Shown: one piece after another, positions 44,817 to 54,777 of the stretch
How positions within the stretch are numbered: position 1 is the first letter of the stretch
Layout: every line of letters begins with the position of its first letter
NCBI GenBank assembly: GCA_938038815.1
Contig: CALHTF010000032.1
Location: forward strand, 62,001 to 126,000
From: an uncultured Acidimicrobiales bacterium
GTDB lineage: Bacteria; Actinomycetota; Acidimicrobiia; Acidimicrobiales; SHLQ01
Direction of reading: 5' to 3'
DNA length: 64,000 bases
Notes under the pieces: generated by a model
Told to the model about the DNA's origin: nothing
The model's database searches: none
Seen by the model: the letters and a program-made list of their open reading frames with translations, nothing else
Translations under genes and position numbers: made by a program

Positions 44817-47150
44817 CTAGAGCTTGGCGCACAGGTCGAACCCGAACGGCTTCACGCACACTTCGAAGTAGTCGCCGGCGACCTTCACCGAAGCTGCGAC
44901 AAGGTCCTTGCAGTTGTTGCCATCGCCGTCGCAGTGCTTGGCCGAAGCCGAAGCGTCGAGACCTTTCGTTCCGACCGAGAAGTACAGTGCCACGTGGACG
45001 TTGCCACCGAGATCGATCACCTTCGCCGCCTCGGTTGCCAGGTCGAGGGCCAGCGTGGCGGCTTCCCGAGCAGTGATGAGGGCAATAATGCGAGGATCGA
45101 GGTCGGTGGGCAGCGCATCGAGGCCTCGGCGGATCCGCTCGACCAACCATTCGGCCGCCTTTAGCACCTCAACCGCGGCATCCTTGGCGACGATCTCGCC
45201 GTTGACGACTATCTCAAGCGCTGCGATCTCCGCCAGAATCCCCATGCACCGGAAGAAGGCGCAGGTTCGATACTCGACGTGGAGCGCCCTGATCAGACCC
45301 CGGTTGTAGTCGATCGTCTTCTGGATCTTGCGCACATCGGCCTGCGCGGTGCGCAGCGCCGCCGACGCATTGCGGAACGCCCGGTCGGTGGATCGGCGCT
45401 CGACCTTCACCTGCTTGCGCATCGCAACGATCTCTCCGTCGAGCTTTGCAATCTCTCGACGGGCGTCGGCGATACCAGCATGGGCCGCATCGGCGATAGC
45501 GCTGAGTCCCAACTTGGCCTCAGCCGATCCGGTGAGCTGCACGCCGGCGTCGTCGATGAAGCCCGAGACTGCTACCCGGGAAATCGGCGTTACCAACTCG
45601 CCGGAAATTTCGAAGCCGCCCTTGCCGATGTACATGCGGGCATCAGCACCGATGCCGACGCCGCCAACATCGAAGGTGCCCTTCGCCTCAACCCAGGAGT
45701 CCGAGAAGTTCTCGAAGCTGACGAACCCATCGAGTTCGGCGGTGCCCTTGACGCCCACCGTCGGATGCATTCCCTTGCTCACCATGCCCGAGAAGGCAAT
45801 GCCGGTTCGATCGAGGTGAAGCTTTGCTCGAGCCACGTTGAGGTCGCCCAGGCCGGTCCCGGCGAGCGTGCCGAGCCCGCCCATGCCAAACGAGAACGTG
45901 CCCTCAGCGTGAACGTTGGACCGGGGCCCGATTCGCCACACACCAGCTGCGTCGGGAGCAGCCTCGAAGAACAGACTGAATCGACGATCCTCGCCATTGG
46001 CGGGAAAGACGAAGTCGACACCATCGGTCGACAGGGTGACCGGGTCGGTGTTCGACCCAGCGGCGGCCCAGAACTCAAGGCCGGCAGATGCGGGCCGAGC
46101 GTCGGCGCGAAATCCGAAGGCGCCGTGGCCTAGCGCCACCGAGCCGACTCCCGACATACCAGCCTGCAACACGCCTTCGCCGCCGACTTTCACGGTGCCG
46201 GGTTGAATCTGGAAGATGGCCGTACCGTCGACCTCAAGTTGCTTGTGAACCGGCACCACAGCGTCGACGATTACGTGCCCGGCGAAGCTCTCGGCGCCGT
46301 TTGGTAGGTTCGGCGTGTCGTAAGTGAAGTCGATGTTGCCGCCAACGGAGAACCCGATACCGCAATCCTGACCGGACGGAGTGGTGGTCGCTCCCGCAAC
46401 CTGGAGGGCCTGGGTGGTCACGTCGTAGTCGCGCTGTTCGTTCGAATCCGGAATGCTCCAGTCGGGGCATGCGCCACCGATGTAGACGTAATCGTCGGGG
46501 TCGATGACCAACACGCCGTCGGTGCCTTTGGCCACCACGATCGTCGTGGGCAAACCACCCAACGCATCCGGTAGAAGTTTGTCGAGGCCGGTGTCGATGT
46601 GAAGCCCGTCATCGAACTCGAGGTACTGGTACTCGGTGTCGGGGTTCAGGTGTGCTCGGAGATGATCGAGGTCGCGGCCAAACCCGGTCTTGAAAATCCC
46701 ACTCGGCAGGTCGTGGACCACTACGTGACGTAGCACTCCGGTGTTAGGGATCTCGATCGCTAGCTCATCGGTGTCGCCATCGTTCTTCTCATCGTTGTTC
46801 CCGTCGTTCTTCTTCTTGGCCTTTTTCTTGTCTTGGTTGTCTTTTTTCGCTTTCTTCTTCTGGTCTTTCTTCTTCTTTGCTTTGGCCTTTTTCTTGGCCT
46901 TTTTGTTCTTCTTGGCCTTCTTCTTGGTGTCGACCACCTCGTTGGCGGGCACCTCATCGATCGCCATCGCCTCAGCGGAATCGTCGACTCGTTCGGCGGC
47001 CGGTGCATCGGCCACGACCATCGAACCCTCGGCCGAAGCTTCGGGCGCCAGGGCGGTTACCCCGAGCAGCAACGTCACCACCAGCAATAGAACCGTGGCG
47101 AGCCGCAGTGGCCCTTGTGTCATCCTTGCGTGGATACTTGCTTCATTCAT
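44817..47150 (-). CDS. Large secreted protein with N-terminal poly-lysine tract, unknown function
   Basis: About 777 residues starting at MNEASIHARM, with GGGAG upstream. The signal peptide ends near ASA (residue 40). A short acidic region is followed by a Lys/Ala tract at about 76-114, in which 26 of 39 residues are Lys. A switch to Asp/Asn/Glu follows. The middle (150-530) is Gly-rich and beta-rich (KVGGEGVLQAGMSGVGSVALG, GTFDVGGVGIGADARMYIG). A coiled coil occupies about 560-690. A Cys-containing beta C-terminus (HCDGDGNNCKDL, ending FDLCAKL) closes it. No family is recognised. Charge suggests binding to anionic wall polymers, which is speculative. Confidence 0.65.
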   Translation of the reverse strand: MNEASIHARMTQGPLRLATVLLLVVTLLLGVTALAPEASAEGSMVVADAPAAERVDDSAEAMAIDEVPANEVVDTKKKAKKNKKAKKKAKAKKKKDQKKKAKKDNQDKKKAKKKNDGNNDEKNDGDTDELAIEIPNTGVLRHVVVHDLPSGIFKTGFGRDLDHLRAHLNPDTEYQYLEFDDGLHIDTGLDKLLPDALGGLPTTIVVAKGTDGVLVIDPDDYVYIGGACPDWSIPDSNEQRDYDVTTQALQVAGATTTPSGQDCGIGFSVGGNIDFTYDTPNLPNGAESFAGHVIVDAVVPVHKQLEVDGTAIFQIQPGTVKVGGEGVLQAGMSGVGSVALGHGAFGFRADARPASAGLEFWAAAGSNTDPVTLSTDGVDFVFPANGEDRRFSLFFEAAPDAAGVWRIGPRSNVHAEGTFSFGMGGLGTLAGTGLGDLNVARAKLHLDRTGIAFSGMVSKGMHPTVGVKGTAELDGFVSFENFSDSWVEAKGTFDVGGVGIGADARMYIGKGGFEISGELVTPISRVAVSGFIDDAGVQLTGSAEAKLGLSAIADAAHAGIADARREIAKLDGEIVAMRKQVKVERRSTDRAFRNASAALRTAQADVRKIQKTIDYNRGLIRALHVEYRTCAFFRCMGILAEIAALEIVVNGEIVAKDAAVEVLKAAEWLVERIRRGLDALPTDLDPRIIALITAREAATLALDLATEAAKVIDLGGNVHVALYFSVGTKGLDASASAKHCDGDGNNCKDLVAASVKVAGDYFEVCVKPFGFDLCAKL

Positions 47151-47290
47151 TTGAGAACTCCCGCTTCCCGCTCGGGCGCTCGTCGATGAGTGCCCTGTTG
47201 GAAGTAGTCTCACGAAATCGCTGACGTCGTTCGATAGTGCCTAGGGGCATCTACGGGTGGTGCGGGCACCACCGCCGGGCTGCTGCCCCG

Positions 47291-48883
47291 CTACGACAGT
47301 TGTTTGCGGGGCCGCAACCTCCGGAACATCCGCCTCGGCGTAACGAGCATGAGCACCATGGGGAAGATTTCGAGTCGCCCGACCAGCATCAACAAGGCCA
47401 ACACCATGCGAGCCGGGCGGGAAAACCCGTCGATAAATGAGTTTGCTGGGCCAACCTCGCCCAGCGCCGGGCCGCTGTTCCCCATCGAGCCGACCACGCC
47501 GCCGACCGCAGTCATCAGGTCGGCACCAAGCGCGGTGACGACCAAGATGCCGATCACCACGATGGTGATGTGCAGCACGATGAAACCCATCACCTTCTCA
47601 ACCAGATGGTCAGCTACTCGCCGACCGTTCACTTTGACCGGCAAGACCAGATTGCGGTGTCGGATCTGTTGCAGAAACCGGTGCACCTGGCGGAACAAGA
47701 TCTGAAGCCGGATTACCTTCACGCCTCCCGAGGTCGAACCCGACGATGCGCCGAGGAACATAAAGAAGATCAACACGACCTGCGGGCCCGGAATCCACTG
47801 CACGAAGTCGCCCGGGCTACCTGCGCCGGTCGCGTTACCGAACCCCGTCGAGGTGGCCAGCGCGATCGTGTTGAACGCCCCGGAGCGCAAAGAATCACCG
47901 AACCCAAAGTCGCTGTCGAGCCAGAGCAGCCCAACCACCAAGGTCACACCGGCGATCACGAACCCGATGTACACCCGGAACTCCCGGTCGCGGAAGTACG
48001 CCAACCAGTCACCGAGGCCAAAGCGATAGTGCAGCGCAAAGTTGATGCCGCCGATCACCATGCCCAACATGACCACGACCTCAATCAGCACGCTGTCGAA
48101 GCCGCCGATAGACGAGTCTTGGGTACTAAAGCCGCCGGTGGCTGCCGTGCTGAGACCGTGAGCAAACGCGTCGAATGGCCCCATCCCGGCGGCAAGAAAT
48201 GCCACGGCAAGCAAGCCCGTGACTGCGAGATACACGTACCAAAGCCGCTTCGCCGTCTCGTTCAGCCGCGGCACCAGGTGCTCCGAGGACGGACCGGGGG
48301 CCTCGGCCCCGATCAGACCAAGTCCACCTCGACCCAACGAAGGAAGCACGGTAATCGCCAGGAGCACAATTCCCATTCCGCCAACCCAGTTGGTGAGCTG
48401 GCGGTACATCAAGATGCCGTGGCCCTGGTCAGAGATGTTGGGGTTGTAGTTAAAGAACACCGTCGACCCGGTACAGGAGAATCCCGATACCGACTCAAAG
48501 ATCGCATCGTCGATGTGCATGAACGTACCGGCGAGGATGTAGGGGATCGCGCCGGCGAGCGACACGATCAGCCACGTTCCGCCGACAGCGGCAAACGATC
48601 CGGCCGTGTCGAGTTGGTCGACCTTGGTGAACCGCATCAACAAGTAGCCCGTCACCGCGAACAACGCCGTGGCAAGCAGGAGCGCAACCCCGTCAGGGTC
48701 GCCGTACAGGTACTCGACGATTGCCGAGAATGCAGTGGTGACCGACAGCCACATCAGCGACAGACCAGTGATGTGCAGCAGGGGCGAGGAGATCCGTCCG
48801 TCGTCATCGTCGAGCGCGTCGCTCGCAACCAGAGTCGGGCTCATACTGCGACGCACCTGCTGGAACCGACTCGCTACCGCCAT
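47291..48883 (-). CDS. trkH: Trk-type potassium channel subunit (first of two)
   Basis: About 530 residues. Four pore loops of the TrkH/KtrB superfamily are present: SGFSCTGSTVF, STAATGGFSTQ, ALATSTGFGNA and VGSMGNSGPALG, each with its filter Gly. Ten or so helices surround them. It imports K+ under control of a TrkA ring. The ATG at 48883 overlaps the upstream trkH stop by ten bases. Pairing two full TrkH paralogs with one trkA is unusual. Its N-terminal 45 residues include a polar SDALDDDDGRISS segment absent from its paralog. Confidence 0.88.
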   Translation of the reverse strand: MAVASRFQQVRRSMSPTLVASDALDDDDGRISSPLLHITGLSLMWLSVTTAFSAIVEYLYGDPDGVALLLATALFAVTGYLLMRFTKVDQLDTAGSFAAVGGTWLIVSLAGAIPYILAGTFMHIDDAIFESVSGFSCTGSTVFFNYNPNISDQGHGILMYRQLTNWVGGMGIVLLAITVLPSLGRGGLGLIGAEAPGPSSEHLVPRLNETAKRLWYVYLAVTGLLAVAFLAAGMGPFDAFAHGLSTAATGGFSTQDSSIGGFDSVLIEVVVMLGMVIGGINFALHYRFGLGDWLAYFRDREFRVYIGFVIAGVTLVVGLLWLDSDFGFGDSLRSGAFNTIALATSTGFGNATGAGSPGDFVQWIPGPQVVLIFFMFLGASSGSTSGGVKVIRLQILFRQVHRFLQQIRHRNLVLPVKVNGRRVADHLVEKVMGFIVLHITIVVIGILVVTALGADLMTAVGGVVGSMGNSGPALGEVGPANSFIDGFSRPARMVLALLMLVGRLEIFPMVLMLVTPRRMFRRLRPRKQLS

Positions 48884-50454
48884 GGGTCGACCTTGCGCCG
48901 GGTCAAGAAGTGCGAGGCCCACACGAGGCGGGCGTAGACCGGAGCAAACGCGTCGCCGAGCGCCACCAGCGCTGGGTAGACGCCCAGTCGTCCAGCGATC
49001 ATGAGGCCAGCGAGTACGAACCGACTAAAGCCCGAAAGGCCGCGAACATTCTCGAAACACGACACGGCTTCCGGGCGGCACGCGTCGACCCCAAACACCG
49101 GCCCGACGTTCGACAGTGCGCTGATCGCGGCGATGAACGACAGGTGTAGCGACGACCCAAACGTCGCGACGCCGAGCGACCCGACCAAAGCCAACGAGAT
49201 GTACAGCGCCGCCGAACCTACCGTGTTGTTAATGACGTATTCGTCGACCTTCTTCCCGTTGGCTTTGACGTGCATCGTTGCCGCCGGATGCACCTGGTGG
49301 GTGAGCACGCGGCGCAGGTAGAGCAGAAGCAATCGGATCCGCGAGATGTGCAGACCTCCGCCCGCCGATCCGGACATCGAGCCGATCACCATGAGCGAGA
49401 ACAGCAGCGCATCGAGGAAAGGATGCCACGCACCCGCGTCTACCACTTCGAAACCGGTCGTCGTGGAGTACGAGACAACGGTAAAGATCGACCGCCGGAT
49501 GCCGTCGGCGTCGCCCCCGTTGATAGCTGCGGTCACCAGCGACACCAACAAGATGAGGCCCAAATACGACCGCAGCTGAACCGATTTGAGCGCCCGTTTG
49601 GTCGACCCGCTCAGCGCCCACCACCAGATGGCAACCGACGTGCCCGCGAGCAACATACCAACGATGGCGACCCACTCGATCGCTGCGTTGTCGTAGGCCC
49701 GGAACGATCCCGCTTGGTTGGTGAACCCGCCGGTCGAAACGGTGGTAAACGACAACACCATCGCGTCGAACGATTCCACACCAGCGAGCACGTAGGCCAC
49801 GAACATAGCGATCGTGAAGCCGAGGTAGATGACGCCGATCCGACGGGCTACCTCATCGAACTTGTCACCAAGAGTTCCTGAGGGACCGGGGCGGCCCTGA
49901 CCGGCGCGCATCCGATACGCACCGCCGAATAGCGGCAGTACGCCGAACCCAACCACCATGATTCCGTACCCGGCCATCCACTGGGTCATAGCTCGCCAGG
50001 TGAGCAGTGCGGTGCTCGCCTGACTCGGGTCGGCCAAAACGGTCATGCCCGTCGTGGTAAACCCCGACGCCGACTCGAACAGCGCATCGGCGACCCGAAG
50101 TTCGCCGCTCACAACGAAGCCAACCGTCGATACGACGATCATCGTCACCCAGACCGAGGTCACCAGAGCCATCGCATCTCGCGAACTCAGCCGCCGGACC
50201 ATGCGGTAGTAGCGAGACACCACAAGCCCGATCACCATCGACACACCCCCGACGACGAGGAAGGCCACGCCGTCGTGCAGGTGCTTGCCGGTGGAGTCCG
50301 TAATGCCCGCAATCCCGGCCACCACCATCGCAACACCGACGCTCATCATCGTGACGGCAACGGGCAAGATGGTTGCCGACCGCTTCCGAACGAATCGGTA
50401 GGGGTCGAGTTGCGAACCCCGAATAACCCCGCGATGGGGCGTTACTTCAATCAC
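48874..50454 (-). CDS. trkH: Trk-type potassium channel subunit (second paralog)
   Basis: The protein has 526 residues and a GTG start. The pore loops are SGFTTTGMTV, TTVSTGGFTN, VSYSTTTGFEVV and ALSNVGPVFG, so all four filter glycines are kept. The paralogs differ in sequence around the loops, so they are probably specialised copies and not a recent duplication. The GTG overlaps the trkA stop by four bases (GTGA), indicating translational coupling in the order trkA-trkH-trkH. Confidence 0.88.
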   Translation of the reverse strand: MIEVTPHRGVIRGSQLDPYRFVRKRSATILPVAVTMMSVGVAMVVAGIAGITDSTGKHLHDGVAFLVVGGVSMVIGLVVSRYYRMVRRLSSRDAMALVTSVWVTMIVVSTVGFVVSGELRVADALFESASGFTTTGMTVLADPSQASTALLTWRAMTQWMAGYGIMVVGFGVLPLFGGAYRMRAGQGRPGPSGTLGDKFDEVARRIGVIYLGFTIAMFVAYVLAGVESFDAMVLSFTTVSTGGFTNQAGSFRAYDNAAIEWVAIVGMLLAGTSVAIWWWALSGSTKRALKSVQLRSYLGLILLVSLVTAAINGGDADGIRRSIFTVVSYSTTTGFEVVDAGAWHPFLDALLFSLMVIGSMSGSAGGGLHISRIRLLLLYLRRVLTHQVHPAATMHVKANGKKVDEYVINNTVGSAALYISLALVGSLGVATFGSSLHLSFIAAISALSNVGPVFGVDACRPEAVSCFENVRGLSGFSRFVLAGLMIAGRLGVYPALVALGDAFAPVYARLVWASHFLTRRKVDPWR

Positions 50455-51794
50455 CCGAAGACGTGCGCCGCTTCTTCGATCTCGCCTGGCATGGCAATCG
50501 CCACGATGTGGTCGCGTGCCCGCAGCGTCGAGCGACCTCGAGCGATCTGGGCGTTACCATCGCGCACGATCGCACCGATCAAGACATCGTGATCGAGGTG
50601 GAGATCGCGGACCTTCATGCCGTCGGCCTTGCTGTCCTTGGTGATCTCGAACTCGACCACTTCGGCCTCGCCTTCGAGGAACGTCTTTACCTGAGCGACG
50701 TTGCCGCGCAACTGGCGCAGCACACCGTTTGCTGCCGCCGTGCGCGGTGAGGTTGCGGCGTCGATGCCGACCTCGTGCAGCAGGGGTAAAAGTTCGAGTC
50801 GGTGAGCGAGCGAGATCGTCTCGTTGGCGCCTTCGGACTTGGCGAACAGGCAGGCCAAAATGTTGGCGTGGTCCTCGCCGGTAAGGGCAATAACCACATC
50901 GAAGGACCCGACCTGGGCATCTCGCAGCAGTTCGCTGTCGGTGATATCGCCATTGAGCACGAGGACGTTTTTGAGCCGCTCGGCGAGTTCGTCGCACCGG
51001 TCGGGGTCGCGCTCGACCACCACGACCTCTGAACCTCGGTCGTGCAGCAGTTTGGCCAGAATCTCGGCGGTGCGACCACCGCCGAGCAACATGATCCGGC
51101 GCAGCTCACCACCCTCGAGACCCAGCAGCGAGGTCACCTCACGACGCGCTTCGGTCCGCACGACCATGCGCAGGCCATCGTCGGCTTCGAGCACGTGGTC
51201 TCGGCGGGGGATCACCGTCTTGTTGTTTCGGGTTATCGCCCCGACGAGGAACTGCCAGTCGGGCTCGAACATCTCGCCCACCTCGGAGAGTTGCATGCCA
51301 ACCAACGGTGCCCCGGATTGAAGACGAGCGCCGAGCACCACAACCTCGCCGTCGCACAACTTCACGACCTCGCTGGCGCCCGGGTACTCGAGCAGGCTCA
51401 GCAATTCCCGGGCGGTTTCGTCGTCGGGGTCGATGACCAGATCGACCTCCATGGCGTCGCGCACCTTAGCGGCGTTGCGCCCCCGCAATTCCTCGGACTC
51501 GATCCGAATGACCGTCTCGGGAACCCCCGCTTGTTTCGCGAGTTTCGATGCCACCAGGTTCACTTCGTCGTTGGTGGTAACCGCCACCAACATGTCGCAC
51601 TTTTCGAGGCCCGCCATAGCGAGAACCGAGGGATGGGTTCCGCTTCCGGCGAGAACCGGAACACCCAGCTCTGCTTCGACGCGGCGGCGCTGTTTCGAGC
51701 TCTTTTCGATGATGACGACATCGTGGCCTTCGCGACTCAGCGTGGCCGCAACGTGAGTTCCGACTTCGCCGGCACCGACGACAATGATGTGCAT
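50451..51794 (-). CDS. trkA: Trk system potassium uptake regulator TrkA
   Basis: About 447 residues with two RCK units. The first NAD site is HIIVVGAGEVGTHVAATL, with an acidic strand end VVIIEKSS. The second is RIMLLGGGRTAEILAKLL, with VVVVERD. Each is followed by a TrkA-C domain (for example SGAPLVGMQLSEVGEMFEPDW and ADGMKVRDLHLDHDVLIGAI). It gates the TrkH channels through NAD(H)/ATP. An ATG at 51803 adds three residues. Gene order suggests it serves both channels. Confidence 0.92.
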   Translation of the reverse strand: MHIIVVGAGEVGTHVAATLSREGHDVVIIEKSSKQRRRVEAELGVPVLAGSGTHPSVLAMAGLEKCDMLVAVTTNDEVNLVASKLAKQAGVPETVIRIESEELRGRNAAKVRDAMEVDLVIDPDDETARELLSLLEYPGASEVVKLCDGEVVVLGARLQSGAPLVGMQLSEVGEMFEPDWQFLVGAITRNNKTVIPRRDHVLEADDGLRMVVRTEARREVTSLLGLEGGELRRIMLLGGGRTAEILAKLLHDRGSEVVVVERDPDRCDELAERLKNVLVLNGDITDSELLRDAQVGSFDVVIALTGEDHANILACLFAKSEGANETISLAHRLELLPLLHEVGIDAATSPRTAAANGVLRQLRGNVAQVKTFLEGEAEVVEFEITKDSKADGMKVRDLHLDHDVLIGAIVRDGNAQIARGRSTLRARDHIVAIAMPGEIEEAAHVFG

Positions 51795-51822
51795 AGGACC
51801 CATCTTTGCCCAGCGCGGGTGA

Positions 51823-52455
51823 TCAGTGCGCCATCCAGCCAGGAAACGGCCCGAAGATTTCGTTCTCGGTCACGATGTAGTCGAGCGGCACATCCCAGCT
51901 CTCGGCCACCACTTCGTCGACCTGTTGCAAGCCGTGGGCGACCCCGACCAATACCGGACGCTCGCCCGTCGCCCCGATCCGGAACCCGAACGCCCGGTCG
52001 TAGTAGCCGCCTCCCATTCCCACCCGGTGACCGAGTCGATCGAATGCGACCAGGGGCACGAGCACGGCGTCGAGGTCGGGGGCCTCGATTGCCTGCACAC
52101 CGGCCGGAGGTTCGAGGATTCCGTATTTGTTCTTTACCAGTGGTTGCTTGCCCGCATCGCCAAGGCCGCCCGCCGCAGCGAACAACCGGAACTCCATCGT
52201 GAAGTCCTCCCCCACGACCGGCACGAACACCGCGGCGGCAAGCATTGCTGTGGTGGGGCCCGGGTCGAGTTCGCCCGCCATCGGGAGGTACGAACCAACG
52301 GTTTGGGCCGAGGTGAGCGCCTCGATCTGCAGGCACTGCTGGGCTACCGCCTGACCATGTTCGGTGGCGATCTCGGGCGACAGGTTTCGACGGGCAGCCC
52401 GCATCGTGCGTCGGAGTTGCTCGGTATCACCCTTTTCGGGCGTGTGATCGGCCAT
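51823..52455 (-). CDS. 5-formyltetrahydrofolate cyclo-ligase
   Basis: About 210 residues starting at MADHTPEKGD, with GAGGAA six bases ahead. The basic N-terminal LRRTMRAARRNLSPE, the strand KNKYGILEPPAGVQ, and the phosphate/folate loop RVGMGGGYYDRAF identify the MthfS family. The enzyme converts 5-formyl-THF to 5,10-methenyl-THF using ATP. It sits just upstream of trkA on - but has no clear functional tie; the hppA gene diverges from it. Confidence 0.9.
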   Translation of the reverse strand: MADHTPEKGDTEQLRRTMRAARRNLSPEIATEHGQAVAQQCLQIEALTSAQTVGSYLPMAGELDPGPTTAMLAAAVFVPVVGEDFTMEFRLFAAAGGLGDAGKQPLVKNKYGILEPPAGVQAIEAPDLDAVLVPLVAFDRLGHRVGMGGGYYDRAFGFRIGATGERPVLVGVAHGLQQVDEVVAESWDVPLDYIVTENEIFGPFPGWMAH

Positions 52456-52637
52456 CATTTCCTCGCTCTCGGGCACAAGCGGACGACTAACTGCCTTACC
52501 GGGCAGTAACGGCAGAACCTTTGGGGGGTTTCTGTGTTTGTGCCCATGGGCCTGCAATATTACCTTTGCTCTGTTACCAACTGGCGGGTTTGGGTTCCCC
52601 GAGCCGACACGCCAGCCATGTTGAAGGAGACAACCTT

Positions 52638-54734
52638 TTGAGTTCCATTCCGTATCTTGCGATCGTGTCGGCGCTAGCCGCCCTCGGTCTTGCAGGCTTT
52701 TTCTTTGCCGATGTGAAGAAGGCCTCGCCAGGCAACGACCGCATGGTCTTCCTGATGACCGAAATCCAGAAGGGTGCCCGGGCTTTCCTGAAGGCCGAGT
52801 ACACGTGGGTTTCGGTGTTCGTTGCGGTCATGCTCGTGCTGATCGCCATCGTGATCACGCCGTTCGCTGCGGTGTCCTACCTCATCGGGGCGGTGCTCTC
52901 GGCCCTCGCTGGCTATGTCGGTATGACCGTCGCGACCATGGCGAACGCCCGAACCACCGAAGCGGCCAAAGACGGCCCAGGAAAGGCGCTACCGATCGCC
53001 TTCCGCGGCGGAGCGGTTATGGGCTTCTCGGTCGCCGGCCTAGCGCTGCTTGGCCTGATGGTCGTCTACGCCATCTTCGTGCTGTTGATGGAACACGAAC
53101 GAGCCTTTGAGATCGTTACGGCCTACGGCCTTGGCGCATCCTCGATCGCATTATTCTCCCGTGTGGGTGGTGGCATCTTCACCAAAGCCGCCGATGTGGG
53201 CGCCGACCTCGTCGGCAAGGTTGAGGCCGGAATCCCTGAAGACGACCCTCGGAACCCGGCCACCATCGCCGACAACGTGGGCGACAATGTCGGCGACGTG
53301 GCCGGTATGGGTGCCGACCTGTTCGAGTCGTACGCCGGATCGATCATTGCGCCCATCTCACTCGTCGCCTTCGCTATTGGGGTAAACGCCGACGCAATCG
53401 GCGACGACGCCCTCCCGCTGTTGATGTTCCCGATCGCAATTGCGTTCGTCGGAATGATCGCATCCATTATTGGTTCGTTCCTCGTTAAGGGCGGCGAAAG
53501 CACCGACTCGAAGGCGTTGAGTAAGGCGCTTCACATGGGCACCAACGTGGCGATGGGACTCACTATTGCGGCCACGGTCGGTATCGCGTTCTGGCTGTTC
53601 AACGACAGCACGCTCTTTGAGAACCCTATCGGCCTCGCCATCTCGGTCATCGGCGGTCTCATCGTTGGTTGGGCGCTCGGCAAGGTGGCCGAGTACTACA
53701 CCTCTGACCACTACGCGCCGGTGCAAAAGATTGCTGCGCAGTCCGAGACCGGTCCCGCCACCACCATCCTGGCCGGTATCAGCGCCGGCATGGTCTCGGT
53801 TGCGTCGTCGGTTGCTCTGATTCTCGTCGGCGTGCTCGTGGCCTACTGGGGCGGCGAATATGCGTTTGCCGACGACATCAGCAACCTCGAAGGCGGCATC
53901 TACGGCATTGCCGTCGCTGCGATCGGCATGTTGGCAACCACCGGCGTCGTCGTTTCGGTCGACGCCTACGGACCGATCGCCGACAACGCTGGCGGTATTG
54001 CCGAAATGGCCGAGCTCGATCCCTCGGTTCGCGAAGTAACCGATGCCCTCGACAGCCTCGGCAACACCACCGCCGCAGTCGCCAAGGGCTTCGCCGTTGG
54101 TTCTGCGGCCCTCACAGCCCTCGCATTGTTCAAGAGCTTTGAGTTTGCGGTCAGAGAGGCCGGCGGCGAACTAAACCTCAACATTGGCGAAGTCGATGTC
54201 TTCATTGGCTTGTTCCTAGGTGCGGGTCTGCCGTTCTTGTTTGCCGCCCTGACCATCGATGCCGTTGGCCGGGCAGCCAACGAGATGATCGAAGAGGTCC
54301 GGCGCCAGTTCCGGGAGATTCCGGGACTACGCGAAGGTAAAGAGGGAGTCATTCCCGACTCGGCTCGTTGTGTTGCCATCTCAACCCAAGCGTCGCTGAA
54401 GGAAATGATCATTCCTGGCGCCCTCGCGGTTGTTGTACCACTCGTCGTTGGGTTCATCAGCGTCAACACCCTCGGCGGTCTCTTGGCTGGTTCGTTGGTA
54501 ACCGGCTTTGCTTTGGCGATCTTTATGGCCAACGCTGGTGGCGCCTGGGACAACGCCAAGAAATACATCGAAGCGGGCGCCCACGGTGGCAAGGGCGGCG
54601 ACCAGCACAAAGCTGCAGTGGTCGGTGACACCGTTGGTGACCCCTTCAAGGACACCTCGGGACCGGCCATGAACATCTTGCTCAAGGTCATGACCATCGT
54701 GTCGCTGGTGTTCGCATCGGCGTTCGTGGGTTAA
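52638..54734 (+). CDS. hppA: Membrane-bound pyrophosphatase, K+-dependent type
   Basis: About 698 residues and 16 helices. Conserved PPi-site segments GGGIFTKAADVGADLVGKVE, IPEDDPRNPATIADNVGDNVGDVAGMGADLFESY and SDAYGPIADNAGG-like stretches are present. The K+-dependence motif reads GNTTAA with Ala at about 479, where K+-independent enzymes have Lys; this is family knowledge. It couples PPi hydrolysis to H+ or Na+ export; the ion is not decided. The TTG at 52638 is chosen because AAGGAGA ends seven bases before it and the protein then starts at the family-usual place. Confidence 0.93.
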   Translation: MSSIPYLAIVSALAALGLAGFFFADVKKASPGNDRMVFLMTEIQKGARAFLKAEYTWVSVFVAVMLVLIAIVITPFAAVSYLIGAVLSALAGYVGMTVATMANARTTEAAKDGPGKALPIAFRGGAVMGFSVAGLALLGLMVVYAIFVLLMEHERAFEIVTAYGLGASSIALFSRVGGGIFTKAADVGADLVGKVEAGIPEDDPRNPATIADNVGDNVGDVAGMGADLFESYAGSIIAPISLVAFAIGVNADAIGDDALPLLMFPIAIAFVGMIASIIGSFLVKGGESTDSKALSKALHMGTNVAMGLTIAATVGIAFWLFNDSTLFENPIGLAISVIGGLIVGWALGKVAEYYTSDHYAPVQKIAAQSETGPATTILAGISAGMVSVASSVALILVGVLVAYWGGEYAFADDISNLEGGIYGIAVAAIGMLATTGVVVSVDAYGPIADNAGGIAEMAELDPSVREVTDALDSLGNTTAAVAKGFAVGSAALTALALFKSFEFAVREAGGELNLNIGEVDVFIGLFLGAGLPFLFAALTIDAVGRAANEMIEEVRRQFREIPGLREGKEGVIPDSARCVAISTQASLKEMIIPGALAVVVPLVVGFISVNTLGGLLAGSLVTGFALAIFMANAGGAWDNAKKYIEAGAHGGKGGDQHKAAVVGDTVGDPFKDTSGPAMNILLKVMTIVSLVFASAFVG

Positions 54735-54746
54735 CCGAGCGCTATC

Positions 54747-54763
54747 ACGGGGTTTTGCCCCGT
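54747..54763 (+). terminator. Hairpin after hppA
   Basis: ACGGGG and CCCCGT form a 6-bp stem with loop TTTTG, 12 bases after the hppA stop. No long U-tract follows. Confidence 0.5.
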
Positions 54764-54777
54764 TGAACAGGTAGTTT

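Noticed and set aside
46741-47154. Phe/Leu-rich ORF that looks like a membrane protein
   Set aside because: It is the complement of the Lys tract; AAG/AAA codons read as CTT/TTT on the other strand.
47291-50454. Recent tandem duplication of trkH
   Set aside because: Outside the pore loops the two proteins differ clearly, including their N-termini, so they are older paralogs.
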